From contig JAQSXN010000188.1 of the NCBI GenBank assembly GCA_029256665.1, forward strand, positions 1-7,311: a DNA stretch of 7,311 nucleotides. The letters are read 5' to 3'. Shown here piece by piece: positions 1-5,395 of the stretch. The number at the start of each line of letters is the position of its first letter. The stretch's first letter is position 1. The translations under genes were made by a program, and so were the position numbers. This DNA comes from Paenibacillus sp. GTDB taxonomy: Bacteria; Bacillota; Bacilli; Paenibacillales; Paenibacillaceae. The notes under the pieces were generated by a model, which worked only from the letters and a program-made list of their open reading frames with translations, was not told where the DNA came from and made no database searches.

Positions 1-63
1 GACTTGCATGTATTAGGCACGCCGCCAGCGTTCGTCCTGAGCCAGGATCAAACTCTCCATAAA
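1..63 (-). rRNA. rrs: 16S ribosomal RNA, 5' end only
   Basis: Read on the minus strand, this is the start of a bacterial small-subunit rRNA. The universal AGAGTTTGATCCTGGCTCAG sequence lies at 56–37. The usual GACGAACGCTGGCGGCGTGC block and the conserved TACATGCAAGTC follow to base 1. By comparison with the Bacillus 16S start, the mature 5' end is probably at the TTTATGGAGAG stretch near base 63, which I infer rather than see. The gene continues beyond the window. Two promoters and a boxA leader lie upstream. Confidence 0.97.
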
Positions 64-240
64 GGTGTTTGACTTGCTCAATCACGTTGTTGCTTCAAGC
101 ATCTCGCATCGGCCAAGGCCAAGCACGAAAGCTTGTTTATTCGATTCAATCTTGCGATTGGATCGGGCAGTTTCGCTCGTTGTTCAGTTTTCAAAGAACA
201 ATTTCTTTTCTTTCGTTATCGCCAATGTCTCAGCGGCGAC
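64..240 (-). other. rRNA operon leader with processing hairpins
   Basis: This untranslated leader of the pre-16S transcript holds no credible gene. On the RNA strand it carries a boxA-like element (200–181). A stem with a GCAA tetraloop follows (arms 164–156 and 151–143, nine pairs with one mismatch). A short hairpin, CAAGC/GCTTG, lies at 135–120. Leaders of this kind pair with sequence downstream of 16S to form the RNase III processing stalk, but the downstream partner lies outside the window. The start assumes transcription from P2; transcripts from P1 would begin near 327. Confidence 0.7.
181..200 (-). promoter_or_regulatory. rRNA boxA antitermination element
   Basis: The minus strand reads TGTTCTTTGAAAACTGAACA. 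This closely matches the boxA-type sequence found in Bacillus rRNA leaders, where NusB and S10 (NusE) bind and, with other Nus factors, protect the untranslated transcript from termination. It sits about 120 bases before the 16S start, the expected place. The identification rests on motif and position. Confidence 0.8.
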
Positions 241-246
241 TTTTAT

Positions 247-276
247 AATATATCACAGCCGCCTAGAGGAATGCAA
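247..276 (-). promoter_or_regulatory. rRNA promoter P2 (proximal)
   Basis: Minus strand TTGCAT (276–271), an 18-bp spacer and TATATT (252–247) form a sigma-A-type promoter with a start site expected near 240. A/T tracts (TTTTTCAAAAAAA) directly upstream at about 280–297 resemble an UP element, as is common for rRNA promoters. A neighbouring TATTAT at 250–245 could instead be the -10, but that would need a 20-bp spacer. Confidence 0.72.
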
Positions 277-333
277 GTCTTTTTTTGAAAAACTTTTTAA
301 TCCATTTATTCCTCTGCGTCAGGCGCGAGATAT

Positions 334-363
334 AATGTATCATACTAATTGCCGCCCCGTCAA
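334..363 (-). promoter_or_regulatory. rRNA promoter P1 (distal)
   Basis: Minus strand TTGACG (363–358), an 18-bp spacer and TACATT (339–334), preceded by TG one base before the -10, form a second sigma-A promoter about 87 bp upstream of P2. Tandem P1/P2 promoters are typical of rRNA operons in Bacillales. The -35 box lies only 17 bp after the bofA stop codon, and I see no terminator between them. Confidence 0.75.
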
Positions 364-379
364 CCAATTTGTTCAATCA

Positions 380-643
380 TTACATGACAGTCAACTGGAG
401 CCCTGCCAACAACGCAATTCCCGGCACTCCCAGGACGACGACCGTGCCAACGGTTACCGGATTTAAAGGGATGTACATATCGGCGATCAGCCCGCTGTAA
501 TTAAGCACGTACAATACGCCTGCGGCAGCCACCAGATGAAGCGCGAATCCTTTCAACCACCCTAATGACATCTTGTTACGAACCAAAACCCAAATCAACA
601 ACAACGAAGAACCAATTAACATCGCAGCCCATACCGTCTTCAT
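380..643 (-). CDS. bofA: BofA, inhibitor of pro-sigma-K processing
   Basis: The product is an 87-residue membrane protein, the same length as I recall for B. subtilis BofA. In the mother cell BofA works with SpoIVFA at the outer forespore membrane to hold the SpoIVFB protease inactive, delaying pro-sigma-K cleavage until the forespore signals. Hydrophobic segments lie at about residues 5–21, 33–49 and 62–84. The family hallmarks are visible: an N-Y-S-G region at 48–51, IPLNPVT at 58–64 and LGVPG at 71–75. I chose the ATG at 643 because its A-T-G overlaps the yaaL stop as ATGA, it has GGGAGGG nine bases upstream, and it gives the family length. A start 27 bases upstream has no comparable support. 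The position between yaaL and 16S rRNA matches Bacillales gene order. Confidence 0.93.
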   Translation of the reverse strand: MKTVWAAMLIGSSLLLIWVLVRNKMSLGWLKGFALHLVAAAGVLYVLNYSGLIADMYIPLNPVTVGTVVVLGVPGIALLAGLQLTVM

Positions 644-879
644 TTCACGATTCCCTCCCATTTGGGCCAAGGGCCCCTCATTCGTTTAGCTTTGCTTAGC
701 AGCATGTCGTACCTTTTCTCCGCGGTAATAATGCAAAAGATGGCATAATCGATTTGTTCTTTTCCCCTTGCATGATGAAAGAACCGTTTGGCGTTCTCCC
801 ACTGCGTCAGCGTCTCCTTGATCTCTGCCTTTAATTCCAGCTTGCTGGCCAGCTCTTCCTTCTCGACTTCTCGCTGCAT
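640..879 (-). CDS. yaaL: YaaL-type small protein (DUF2508)
   Basis: This 79-residue protein of unknown function matches the small YaaL family in size (about 74 in B. subtilis), composition and place between recR and bofA. It is highly charged and predicted mostly alpha-helical. An acidic/basic N-terminal half (residues 1–32) is followed by a second helix in which the segment DYAIFCIITAEKRYDMLLSKAK (44–65, cited as landmarks D44, E54, K65) resembles the conserved YaaL region. No signal peptide or membrane span is seen. The ATG at 879 is preferred because AAGGCGG lies eight bases upstream. The frame stays open to 1029, but that extension is proline-rich and runs into the recR terminator. Its stop overlaps the bofA start by four bases, which suggests translational coupling. 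Confidence 0.83.
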   Translation of the reverse strand: MQREVEKEELASKLELKAEIKETLTQWENAKRFFHHARGKEQIDYAIFCIITAEKRYDMLLSKAKRMRGPWPKWEGIVK

Positions 880-924
880 GCCCTCACCCGCCTTGTCCAA
901 TCTTAAACACCATTCCTTTTTATG

Positions 925-954
925 TGTATAAGCTTGTACGCGGAAATAGAACAA
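925..954 (-). promoter_or_regulatory. Candidate yaaL–bofA promoter (sigma-A or sigma-E)
   Basis: Downstream of the recR terminator, the minus strand has TTGTTC (954–949), 18 bp, then TATACA (930–925), a plausible sigma-A promoter. The same bases also read as a sigma-E-type pair: TTCTATT (951–945), 14 bp, then TATACACA. B. subtilis bofA is expressed in the mother cell under sigma-E, so the second reading is attractive. Sequence alone does not decide between them. Confidence 0.45.
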
Positions 955-1027
955 TCCTGCAGGGTTTGATGGCGGCGGCGGAGGGGTGCAGGCGCCATTG
1001 CTTTTGAATGATTGTAGATTTACTCGC

Positions 1028-1077
1028 AAAAAAAACCGTTCCGACCACGCGGTAAACGCGCAGTCGGAACGGTTTTT
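1028..1077 (-). terminator. Strong intrinsic terminator after recR
   Basis: A perfect 15-bp stem (arms 1077–1063 and 1045–1031) encloses a 17-base loop that can fold a further CGCG/CGCG stem. On the minus strand it ends in a run of eight T, the last bases before 1027. It lies 26 bases after the recR stop and so ends the dnaX–ebfC–recR unit. The plus strand also has GGTTTTTG after the stem, so it may work in both directions, although no plus-strand gene is present to need it. Confidence 0.92.
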
Positions 1078-1102
1078 GTTGTGAATGACGGTGGCGCCAC
1101 GG

Positions 1103-1702
1103 CTAACTGAGTTCCCTTCGGCCCTCCAGCGCCTTTGACAATGTCACTTCGTCAGCGTACTCCAAATCTCCGCCGACCGGCAGACCATGCGCGATTCGCG
1201 TCACCTTAAGACCGAAGGGCTTCACCAGCCGCGATAAATACATGGCCGTCGCTTCGCCTTCGATATTAGGATTGGTCGCGAGAATCAATTCTTGAACGCG
1301 CTCGTCGCTCAGTCGCCGGAGAAGCTCGGCGATACGAATCTCGTCGGGACCGATCCCCTCCATGGGAGAGATCGCCCCTTGAAGGACGTGATAATAGCCG
1401 TCGAACTCCTTGGTCCGCTCCATCGCCACAAGGTCCCTCGACTCTTGAACGACGCAGATAACGGATCCGTCCCGGGATTTATCCTGGCATATTCGGCAAG
1501 GATCGGTATCCGTTATATTGCAGCAGACCGAACAATAAAACAAATTTCTTTTTACGCTGACCAGCGCCTTGGCGAAATCGATCACGTCGTCTTCTTTCAT
1601 CCGCAGCACATGGAACGCAAGTCTTGCCGCCGTCTTGGGACCAATGCCCGGGAGACGGGTAAACGCGTCGATCAGCTTTGCTATGGGTTCCGGGTAATAC
1701 AA
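1103..1702 (-). CDS. recR: Recombination mediator RecR
   Basis: RecR forms a ring that, with RecO (and RecF), loads RecA onto SSB-coated single-stranded DNA during gap repair. The 199-residue length is standard. Domains in order: a helix-hairpin-helix with [15 protein letters not shown] at 17–31; a C4 zinc finger with Cys57, Cys60, Cys69 and Cys72; a Toprim domain from VICVVQE (81–87) to about 175, including the acidic NIEGEAT stretch (146–152); and the C-terminal [12 protein letters not shown] segment (173–184) conserved in the family. The start codon is TTG at 1702–1700, with AAAGGAG eight bases upstream and the expected MYYPEPI N-terminus. It is the third gene of the dnaX–ebfC–recR operon, 68 bases after ebfC, and is followed by a strong terminator. 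Confidence 0.97.
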   Translation of the reverse strand: MYYPEPIAKLIDAFTRLPGIGPKTAARLAFHVLRMKEDDVIDFAKALVSVKRNLFYCSVCCNITDTDPCRICQDKSRDGSVICVVQESRDLVAMERTKEFDGYYHVLQGAISPMEGIGPDEIRIAELLRRLSDERVQELILATNPNIEGEATAMYLSRLVKPFGLKVTRIAHGLPVGGDLEYADEVTLSKALEGRRELS

Positions 1703-1710
1703 GGGTGCAG

Positions 1711-1717
1711 CTCCTTT
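1711..1717 (-). promoter_or_regulatory. recR ribosome binding site deciding a TTG start
   Basis: Minus strand AAAGGAG lies eight bases before TTG at 1702. No ATG or GTG in the recR frame is as well placed, so the unusual start codon is supported by this site and by the family N-terminus. Confidence 0.8.
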
Positions 1718-1770
1718 CAGACTTTCAGCCTACCGTTATCGGAGCCGTTCGTTGCTGAGCGGCCGTTCTG

Positions 1771-2082
1771 CTAGAACAAGCCAGGAATTTTCATGCCGCC
1801 CGTAAATTTGCCCATATCTTTGTTCGCCAGCTCGTCTGCCTTCGTAAGGGCATCGTTAACGGCGGTCAGCACGAGATCCTGAAGCATCTCGACATCGTCC
1901 GGATCCACCGCTTCCGGCTTGATTACAATGCTTAGCACTTTCTTATGTCCATTGACTTCGGCCGTCACGACGCCGCCGCCCGCAGTTCCTTCTACAATTT
2001 TGCTTTCGAGTTCTTCCTGGGCTTTCATCATTTGTTCCTGCATTTTCTTCACTTGCTTCATCATTTGGTTCATGTTGTTCAT
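1771..2082 (-). CDS. ebfC: EbfC/YbaB nucleoid-associated protein (YaaK)
   Basis: This is a 103-residue member of the YbaB/EbfC family, small homodimeric DNA-binding proteins that coat the nucleoid and are almost always encoded between dnaX and recR. The N-terminus is a methionine- and glutamine-rich helix (residues 1–30, with repeated MxK/MQ patterns) of the kind that forms the tweezer-like dimer. It is followed by the strand segment [20 protein letters not shown] (35–54), the conserved P-E-A-V-D-P-D-D turn (56–63), a second helix (64–88) and a glycine-rich end with [12 protein letters not shown]. The ATG at 2082 has GAGGTGA seven bases upstream. It begins 27 bases after the dnaX stop, in the same operon. 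Confidence 0.95.
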   Translation of the reverse strand: MNNMNQMMKQVKKMQEQMMKAQEELESKIVEGTAGGGVVTAEVNGHKKVLSIVIKPEAVDPDDVEMLQDLVLTAVNDALTKADELANKDMGKFTGGMKIPGLF

Positions 2083-2109
2083 TCGTTCGTCACCTCATTA
2101 ATAGTATAG

Positions 2110-3918
2110 TTAAGATTTATCCTTCACGACAACCAGATCTTCGCCGAACAGCTTCACGGCTTCCTCGATCCATTCGGCCCGCTTCGGCGGCGTCGCCGTC
2201 CCTTCCGGCGACTCATGCTCCAGTACGAAATCCCCAGCTTCGGCGGCCGAAGAATCTCCCGCTCCATCCAGCGCCGCCTGCCAGTCCTTCTGCATGACGG
2301 TAACCAGCGTACAAGCCTTGCCCAGCACTTCTCCGGCAATTCGCTCGATGATCTCGCGATGGTTCGGTTTTTCGGTCGTTTCTCTGTGAATTTCGTTCTT
2401 GAAGGCCAAGAGTAGATTTTGCTCCGAGACGGACACGAGCTCCCCGTCCTTAAGCCACGCATGCAACGTAACCTTTTCTTCTTTGACCCGCTGCAGGACG
2501 TCGCCCCACTTCATGCGGGCGCTGCCCGACTCGGGACTGCCAGCCAAAGCCAGATACGCCTCCAACTTGACCTTGGCGCGCGCGACTCCGCTGCCGCCTC
2601 CGCCAAAGGCGCTTCTGGTTGCAGGGCGCGTTGCCGCTCCACCCTGTCCGCCTCGGCCAGATACGGCCGTCTCGCCGGCCGCCGCGATCGCGGCTCCTCC
2701 GCTAAGCAATCCTTCGATCTTGCGCTCGAGCGCGGCAACCTGCTGGCGAAGCGCCTGCACCTCCGTAGAGGAAGCTCCGCTTCCGGCTGTCGAAGATCCT
2801 CCGCCGGAGGACGCAGATCCGGCTCGCGCGACTTCTTCTAGCGTGCACAGCTTAAGCAGCGCGACTTCGAATACGGTCTGAGGCTGGGAGGCGTGCTTGA
2901 GCTCCGCCTGATACCGGTTAAGCGTATCGATCATCGCGAACAGTCGCTCCGGCGAATACGCTTCGGCCATCTCCCGAAACTTTTCTCGATCCACGATTCG
3001 CTCCGTCGCGGCTCCTCCGCCCGGCGCCAGCTTAAGCACGAGCAAGTCGCGGAAGTAATAAATCAAATTCTCCAAGCATTTGTCCGGGCTCTTGCCTGCC
3101 TGCGTCAATCCTTCGACCAGCGGCATAATCGCCGCCGCATTACGATCGCGCACGGCTTCGGCCAGCTGATAGAACTGCTCCGACGCCATGCCCCCCGTTA
3201 CGTCGACCGCGGCATCCAAGGTGATGCGCGAGTCTCCGAAAGCCGATACCTGCTCCAGCAGGCTAATCGCATCCCTCATGCCGCCTTCGGACAGTCTCGC
3301 GATATAAGCGATTGCATCCTCATCCGCGCTAATGCCTTCTTCGGCGCATATTTGCAGCAAGCGGGAAGTCTGCTCTTGCAGCGATACCTGCCGGAAGTCG
3401 AACCTTTGGCATCTGGAGATGATCGTGGCCGGCAGCTTGTGCGGCTCCGTCGTAGCCAGGATAAAGATGACGTGGCCGGGCGGTTCTTCCAACGTCTTGA
3501 GAAGCGCGTTGAACGCCTCGGTCGTAAGCATGTGCACCTCGTCGATGATATACACCTTATATCTGACTTCCGACGGCGCGTATCTAACCTTGTCCCGTAT
3601 GTCTCGGATTTCGTCGATCCCGCGGTTGGACGCCGCGTCGATCTCGATCACATCCATAATATGTCCTGCCGTTATGCCTTTGCAAGCATCGCATTCGTTG
3701 CAGGGCTCGATTGCCGGCCCCCGCTCGCAATTGATCGCCTTGGCCAAAACCTTGGCGGTCGTCGTCTTGCCCGTCCCTCTCGGTCCGTTAAACAAATACG
3801 CGTGCGACACCCGATTCTCCCGAATCGCGTTCTGCAGCGTCTGTATGATATGTTGTTGTCCCACCATGTCCTGAAACGTCTGAGGACGCCAGGCACGATA
3901 TAATGCGATATGTGTCAC
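2110..3918 (-). CDS. dnaX: DNA polymerase III subunit gamma/tau
   Basis: DnaX is the ATPase motor of the replicative clamp loader. With delta and delta' it opens the beta clamp, and its tau-type C-terminus links loader, polymerase and helicase. From the GTG at 3918 it is 602 residues (B. subtilis about 563). Seen in order: Walker A GPRGTGKT (45–52); zinc-binding Cys64, Cys73, Cys76, Cys79; Walker B IIDEVH (124–129); sensor 1 LATTEPH (154–160); the SRC arginine-finger motif (168–170); sensor 2 GGMRDA (212–217); and the collar domain to about 360. Residues 367–445 are a Ser/Gly/Ala-rich flexible linker around a short coiled coil (385–405), then the tau C-terminal domain. I chose GTG because VTHIALYRAWRPQ fits the family N-terminus, AAAGGGA lies eight bases upstream, and the only good -10 box abuts the site serving the alternative ATG at 3939. 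I see no slippery A-run for a short gamma product. Confidence 0.96.
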   Translation of the reverse strand: MTHIALYRAWRPQTFQDMVGQQHIIQTLQNAIRENRVSHAYLFNGPRGTGKTTTAKVLAKAINCERGPAIEPCNECDACKGITAGHIMDVIEIDAASNRGIDEIRDIRDKVRYAPSEVRYKVYIIDEVHMLTTEAFNALLKTLEEPPGHVIFILATTEPHKLPATIISRCQRFDFRQVSLQEQTSRLLQICAEEGISADEDAIAYIARLSEGGMRDAISLLEQVSAFGDSRITLDAAVDVTGGMASEQFYQLAEAVRDRNAAAIMPLVEGLTQAGKSPDKCLENLIYYFRDLLVLKLAPGGGAATERIVDREKFREMAEAYSPERLFAMIDTLNRYQAELKHASQPQTVFEVALLKLCTLEEVARAGSASSGGGSSTAGSGASSTEVQALRQQVAALERKIEGLLSGGAAIAAAGETAVSGRGGQGGAATRPATRSAFGGGGSGVARAKVKLEAYLALAGSPESGSARMKWGDVLQRVKEEKVTLHAWLKDGELVSVSEQNLLLAFKNEIHRETTEKPNHREIIERIAGEVLGKACTLVTVMQKDWQAALDGAGDSSAAEAGDFVLEHESPEGTATPPKRAEWIEEAVKLFGEDLVVVKDKS

Positions 3919-3926
3919 GCGGCTCT

Positions 3927-3933
3927 TCCCTTT
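3927..3933 (-). promoter_or_regulatory. Ribosome binding site favouring the dnaX GTG start
   Basis: Minus strand AAAGGGA lies eight bases before GTG at 3918. The competing site AAAGGA (3953–3948) serves ATG at 3939, but it directly follows a TATAAT box and would fall at or before the transcription start of that promoter. If an upstream promoter is used instead, the ATG giving seven more residues remains possible. Confidence 0.5.
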
Positions 3934-3953
3934 CGGCATCTTCGGATTCCTTT

Positions 3954-3959
3954 ATTATA
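3954..3959 (-). promoter_or_regulatory. Possible dnaX -10 box
   Basis: A perfect TATAAT is seen on the minus strand at 3959–3954, with a start site expected near 3947, giving a leader of about 30 bases to the GTG. The -35 position holds only TTACGC at 17 bp, a poor match. The promoter is therefore weak, needs an activator, or is chance. Read-through from the SRP RNA gene is the other possible source of dnaX transcripts. Confidence 0.4.
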
Positions 3960-4048
3960 CTACATCGCGGTTTGAAGCGTAAGCGCTAACCTCAAGCTTG
4001 GGACGCTTTCCTTGTGCCAACGCTGTCCCGCGCCGCCCCCATCCACGC

Positions 4049-4110
4049 AAAAATGCCTGCAATCGCGCCGTTCCCAAGCGTTGGCTTGGAGAATCTGCGA
4101 TTGCAGGCAT
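4049..4110 (-). terminator. Two-tier intrinsic terminator after SRP RNA
   Basis: A perfect 14-bp stem (arms 4110–4097 and 4066–4053) is followed on the minus strand by TTTTTG. Its 30-base loop contains a second hairpin, CCAAGC/GCTTGG with a 4-base loop (4089–4074). It lies about 35 bases after the inferred end of the SRP RNA and upstream of the dnaX promoter region, so it probably ends the SRP RNA transcript or helps define its 3' side before trimming. Confidence 0.88.
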
Positions 4111-4145
4111 ATGTGCGGAGCTTGCGCTCATCCTATTATTAGGTA

Positions 4146-4420
4146 GAACCGTGCACCTGCCCCCGATATATACGACCCAAGCGGCACTCTTGCTACACAG
4201 CTCGAGCCAGGCGCTCCCCCGGCACATGAACTAACTTGCTTACGGCTGCTTCCTTCCGGACCTGACCGGGTTCACAAGCGTCCATTGCGGAGGACCCAGC
4301 TGTCAACACTGCTTGCAAGCGCCAAGCCTCACATCAGCATAACCTCAGACAGGAATTCAACCTCGCTACAGCGGATTGCGAGTTACAGGGCACCGCTACC
4401 TCCCCATCTAGCACGGCAAA
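4146..4420 (-). ncRNA. ffs: Signal recognition particle RNA, long Bacillus type
   Basis: This is the RNA scaffold of the signal recognition particle, which binds Ffh and directs nascent membrane and secreted proteins to FtsY and the translocon. The diagnostic helix-8 segment GGTCAGGTCCGGAAGGAAGC with its GGAA tetraloop is at 4267–4248, with its pairing partner at about 4300–4270. The 5' part carries the Alu-domain sequence GGGGAGGTAGCGGTGCCCTG (4405–4386), so this is the long form with an Alu domain, not the ~115-base enterobacterial form. The ends are inferred from pairing of CCGTGC (4416–4411) with GCACGG (4154–4149), which gives about 275 bases; B. subtilis scRNA is about 271. It has its own promoter and terminator. 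Its position just upstream of dnaX matches Bacillales. Confidence 0.95.
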
Positions 4421-4424
4421 GACA

Positions 4425-4453
4425 AGTATAGTACATTCCGGGACAAAGCGCAA
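4425..4453 (-). promoter_or_regulatory. SRP RNA promoter
   Basis: Minus strand TTGCGC (4453–4448), a 17-bp spacer and TATACT (4430–4425) form a good sigma-A promoter. The start site is expected near 4418, right at the first base of the closing helix of the SRP RNA. Confidence 0.78.
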
Positions 4454-4504
4454 CCGATGGAGAAATTTACGCGAGGATCGCGCGGATCCATGCATATCCC
4501 TTCG

Positions 4505-4933
4505 TTAACGGCTTGCCTTCACGTGCACTTCGTAACGCGGCATGTTGGTCTGCACGATGGTTTGAGCTCGCTCGCGCAAATTCTCGACTTGAGCGTCCGT
4601 CAATTCGGAATCCGCTTGTATGGCGACATGGAGCTCGCTGCCGTTGAAACTGACGCGCGTCGACCGGATGCCCGCGACAGGCTCCAATACTTGCTCGATC
4701 ATTCGAGTATCCTTCTCGTACAGCAGCGTCGTATTGCGGTTCATCAGGTTCGGGTTGCTGTTGGAATACCCCATATATCCGTCATGTCCGTAGCTCTTCG
4801 TCTCGCCCGGCCCAGCGCTGGAGCAGCCAGCTCCGAGCAGCAGCGCGGCGCCGATCAAGCAAAGTGCAAGCCACTTATGCGTCACTGGCCGGACAGGGTT
4901 CATTTTGCGATGATCCCGATAAAATCTGCTCAT
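4505..4933 (-). CDS. Sporulation-type lipoprotein, YhcN/YlaJ-like
   Basis: This 142-residue protein is probably anchored in a forespore or spore membrane; its molecular role is unknown. It has a basic N-terminus (residues 1–20), a hydrophobic stretch LALCLIGAALLLGAG (22–36) and Cys37 followed by SS, which together make a lipoprotein signal. The residue three before the cysteine is Gly rather than the usual Leu, although Leu33 is next to it. The mature part begins with a Gly/Ser/Tyr/Asn-rich region including NPNLMNRN (60–67). Next comes a small alpha/beta domain (75–140) with pattern VAGIRSTRVSFNGSELHVAI and a helix, as in YhcN/YlaJ family proteins. The ATG at 4933 is chosen for its AAGGGAGG site seven bases upstream. 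No convincing terminator follows, and the SRP RNA promoter starts 52 bases after the stop. The family call is by resemblance. Confidence 0.78.
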   Translation of the reverse strand: MSRFYRDHRKMNPVRPVTHKWLALCLIGAALLLGAGCSSAGPGETKSYGHDGYMGYSNSNPNLMNRNTTLLYEKDTRMIEQVLEPVAGIRSTRVSFNGSELHVAIQADSELTDAQVENLRERAQTIVQTNMPRYEVHVKASR

Positions 4934-4975
4934 AAAAAAACCTCCCTTATAACCATAGGATGGCTGAGGGAGGTT
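4934..4975 (-). terminator. rpmE terminator overlapping the next gene's ribosome binding site
   Basis: Minus strand AACCTCCCT (4975–4967) pairs perfectly with AGGGAGGTT (4947–4939), and the second arm runs into seven T (4940–4934, two of them in the stem). The loop holds a small CCAT/ATGG stem. It starts 40 bases after the rpmE stop. The 3' arm contains the AAGGGAGG site of the lipoprotein gene, and the T-run abuts its ATG. Confidence 0.75.
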
Positions 4976-4985
4976 CTTGTATTCT
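4956..4985 (-). promoter_or_regulatory. Candidate sigma-G promoter for the lipoprotein gene
   Basis: Minus strand AGAATA (4985–4980), a 17-bp spacer and CATCCTA (4962–4956) resemble the forespore sigma-G pattern (TGnATA / CATnnTA, spacer 17–18), each box having one deviation. The -10 lies in the loop of the rpmE terminator hairpin. A start seven or eight bases on would fall just before the AAGGGAGG site. YhcN/YlaJ-type genes are forespore genes in B. subtilis, which fits. Confidence 0.45.
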
Positions 4986-5015
4986 GCCAAATAAAGGCCG
5001 AATGTTCGGTATGAA

Positions 5016-5213
5016 TTACATGCCGTATTTCTTCTTGAAACGGTCGACGCGGCCGCCGGCATCCAGGAACTTCTGCTTACCCGTAAAGAACGGGTGACAT
5101 GCGGAGCAAATCTCTACGCGAAGAGAAGGTTTGATGGAACCTGTCTCGAACGTATTGCCGCAAGCGCAAGTTGCTGTAACGACGTGGTATGTCGGATGAA
5201 TACCTTGTTTCAT
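5016..5213 (-). CDS. rpmE: 50S ribosomal protein L31, zinc-binding form
   Basis: The product is a 65-residue ribosomal protein that bridges the large and small subunits. It is the C+ (zinc) paralogue, shown by Cys16 and Cys18 (CACG) and Cys35 and Cys38 (CSACHP), which make the CxC…CxxC zinc site. Family landmarks include GIHPTYH (4–10), ETGS (23–26), the F-F-T-G-K-Q-K-F segment (42–49) and the end [13 protein letters not shown]. Length matches B. subtilis RpmE (66). The ATG at 5213 gives the canonical MKxGIHP start and has GAGGTGA (5225–5219) five bases upstream. A GTG at 5222 in the same frame overlaps that site and is rejected. It has its own promoter and a leader hairpin. In B. subtilis rpmE also lies downstream of rho. 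Confidence 0.97.
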   Translation of the reverse strand: MKQGIHPTYHVVTATCACGNTFETGSIKPSLRVEICSACHPFFTGKQKFLDAGGRVDRFKKKYGM

Positions 5214-5233
5214 CTCGTTCACCTCTTTCTGCC

Positions 5234-5254
5234 CTGAGCCACATGCGGGCCCAG
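5234..5254 (-). promoter_or_regulatory. rpmE leader hairpin, possible L31 autoregulation
   Basis: In the roughly 55-base rpmE leader the RNA CUGGGCC (5254–5248) pairs with GGCUCAG (5240–5234), seven pairs including one G·U, around a 7-base loop. The ribosome binding site starts a few bases downstream. L31 leaders that bind their own product are known in several bacterial groups. Whether this hairpin belongs to that class is an inference from its position only. Confidence 0.35.
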
Positions 5255-5275
5255 AGTATCAATCACACATTGCCC

Positions 5276-5305
5276 AGTATAGCACGAAGCGAGTGCCGGT
5301 TGCAA
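5276..5305 (-). promoter_or_regulatory. rpmE promoter
   Basis: Minus strand TTGCAA (5305–5300), an 18-bp spacer and TATACT (5281–5276), with TG one base before the -10, form a good sigma-A promoter. The start site is expected near 5269, giving an untranslated leader of about 55 bases. Confidence 0.75.
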
Positions 5306-5395
5306 TGATTAGCCGTTAATGCTTGCTCCGTTAACTTTATATCTTTTTCCGATTATCGCGGCCCGCTGCGCTATCGCCAATTCTTCCGAAGAAGA

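Noticed and set aside
65..466. A 133-codon plus-strand frame across the rRNA leader and promoters
   Set aside because: It overlaps boxA, both rRNA promoters and the end of bofA on the other strand, and shows no protein family features.
880..1029. N-terminal extension of yaaL to give 129 residues
   Set aside because: The added part is proline-rich, begins at a TTG within the recR terminator T-run and would contain the candidate promoter. The shorter form fits the family length and has a ribosome binding site.
1725..1770. Repeated GAACGGC and CTGAAAG words in the ebfC–recR gap
   Set aside because: Each occurs only twice over short distances without symmetry or known regulator pattern, so chance is the simpler explanation.
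2893..3903. A 336-codon open frame on the plus strand
   Set aside because: It lies wholly antisense to the conserved ATPase domain of dnaX, has no family features and is what GC-rich codon use produces on the opposite strand.
3955..4234. Short frames on both strands over the SRP RNA 3' half and its terminator
   Set aside because: The sequence is explained by RNA structure and the terminator; neither frame has a convincing start site or recognisable product.
4457..5014. A 185-codon plus-strand frame opposite the lipoprotein gene and part of rpmE's downstream region
   Set aside because: The minus-strand frame has a signal peptide, lipobox and strong ribosome binding site. The plus frame has no recognisable domains and crosses the rpmE terminator.
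5381..5393. TTCTTC/GAAGAA palindrome just after the radical SAM stop, as a terminator
   Set aside because: The stem is short and A/T-rich, and no T-run follows on the minus strand.
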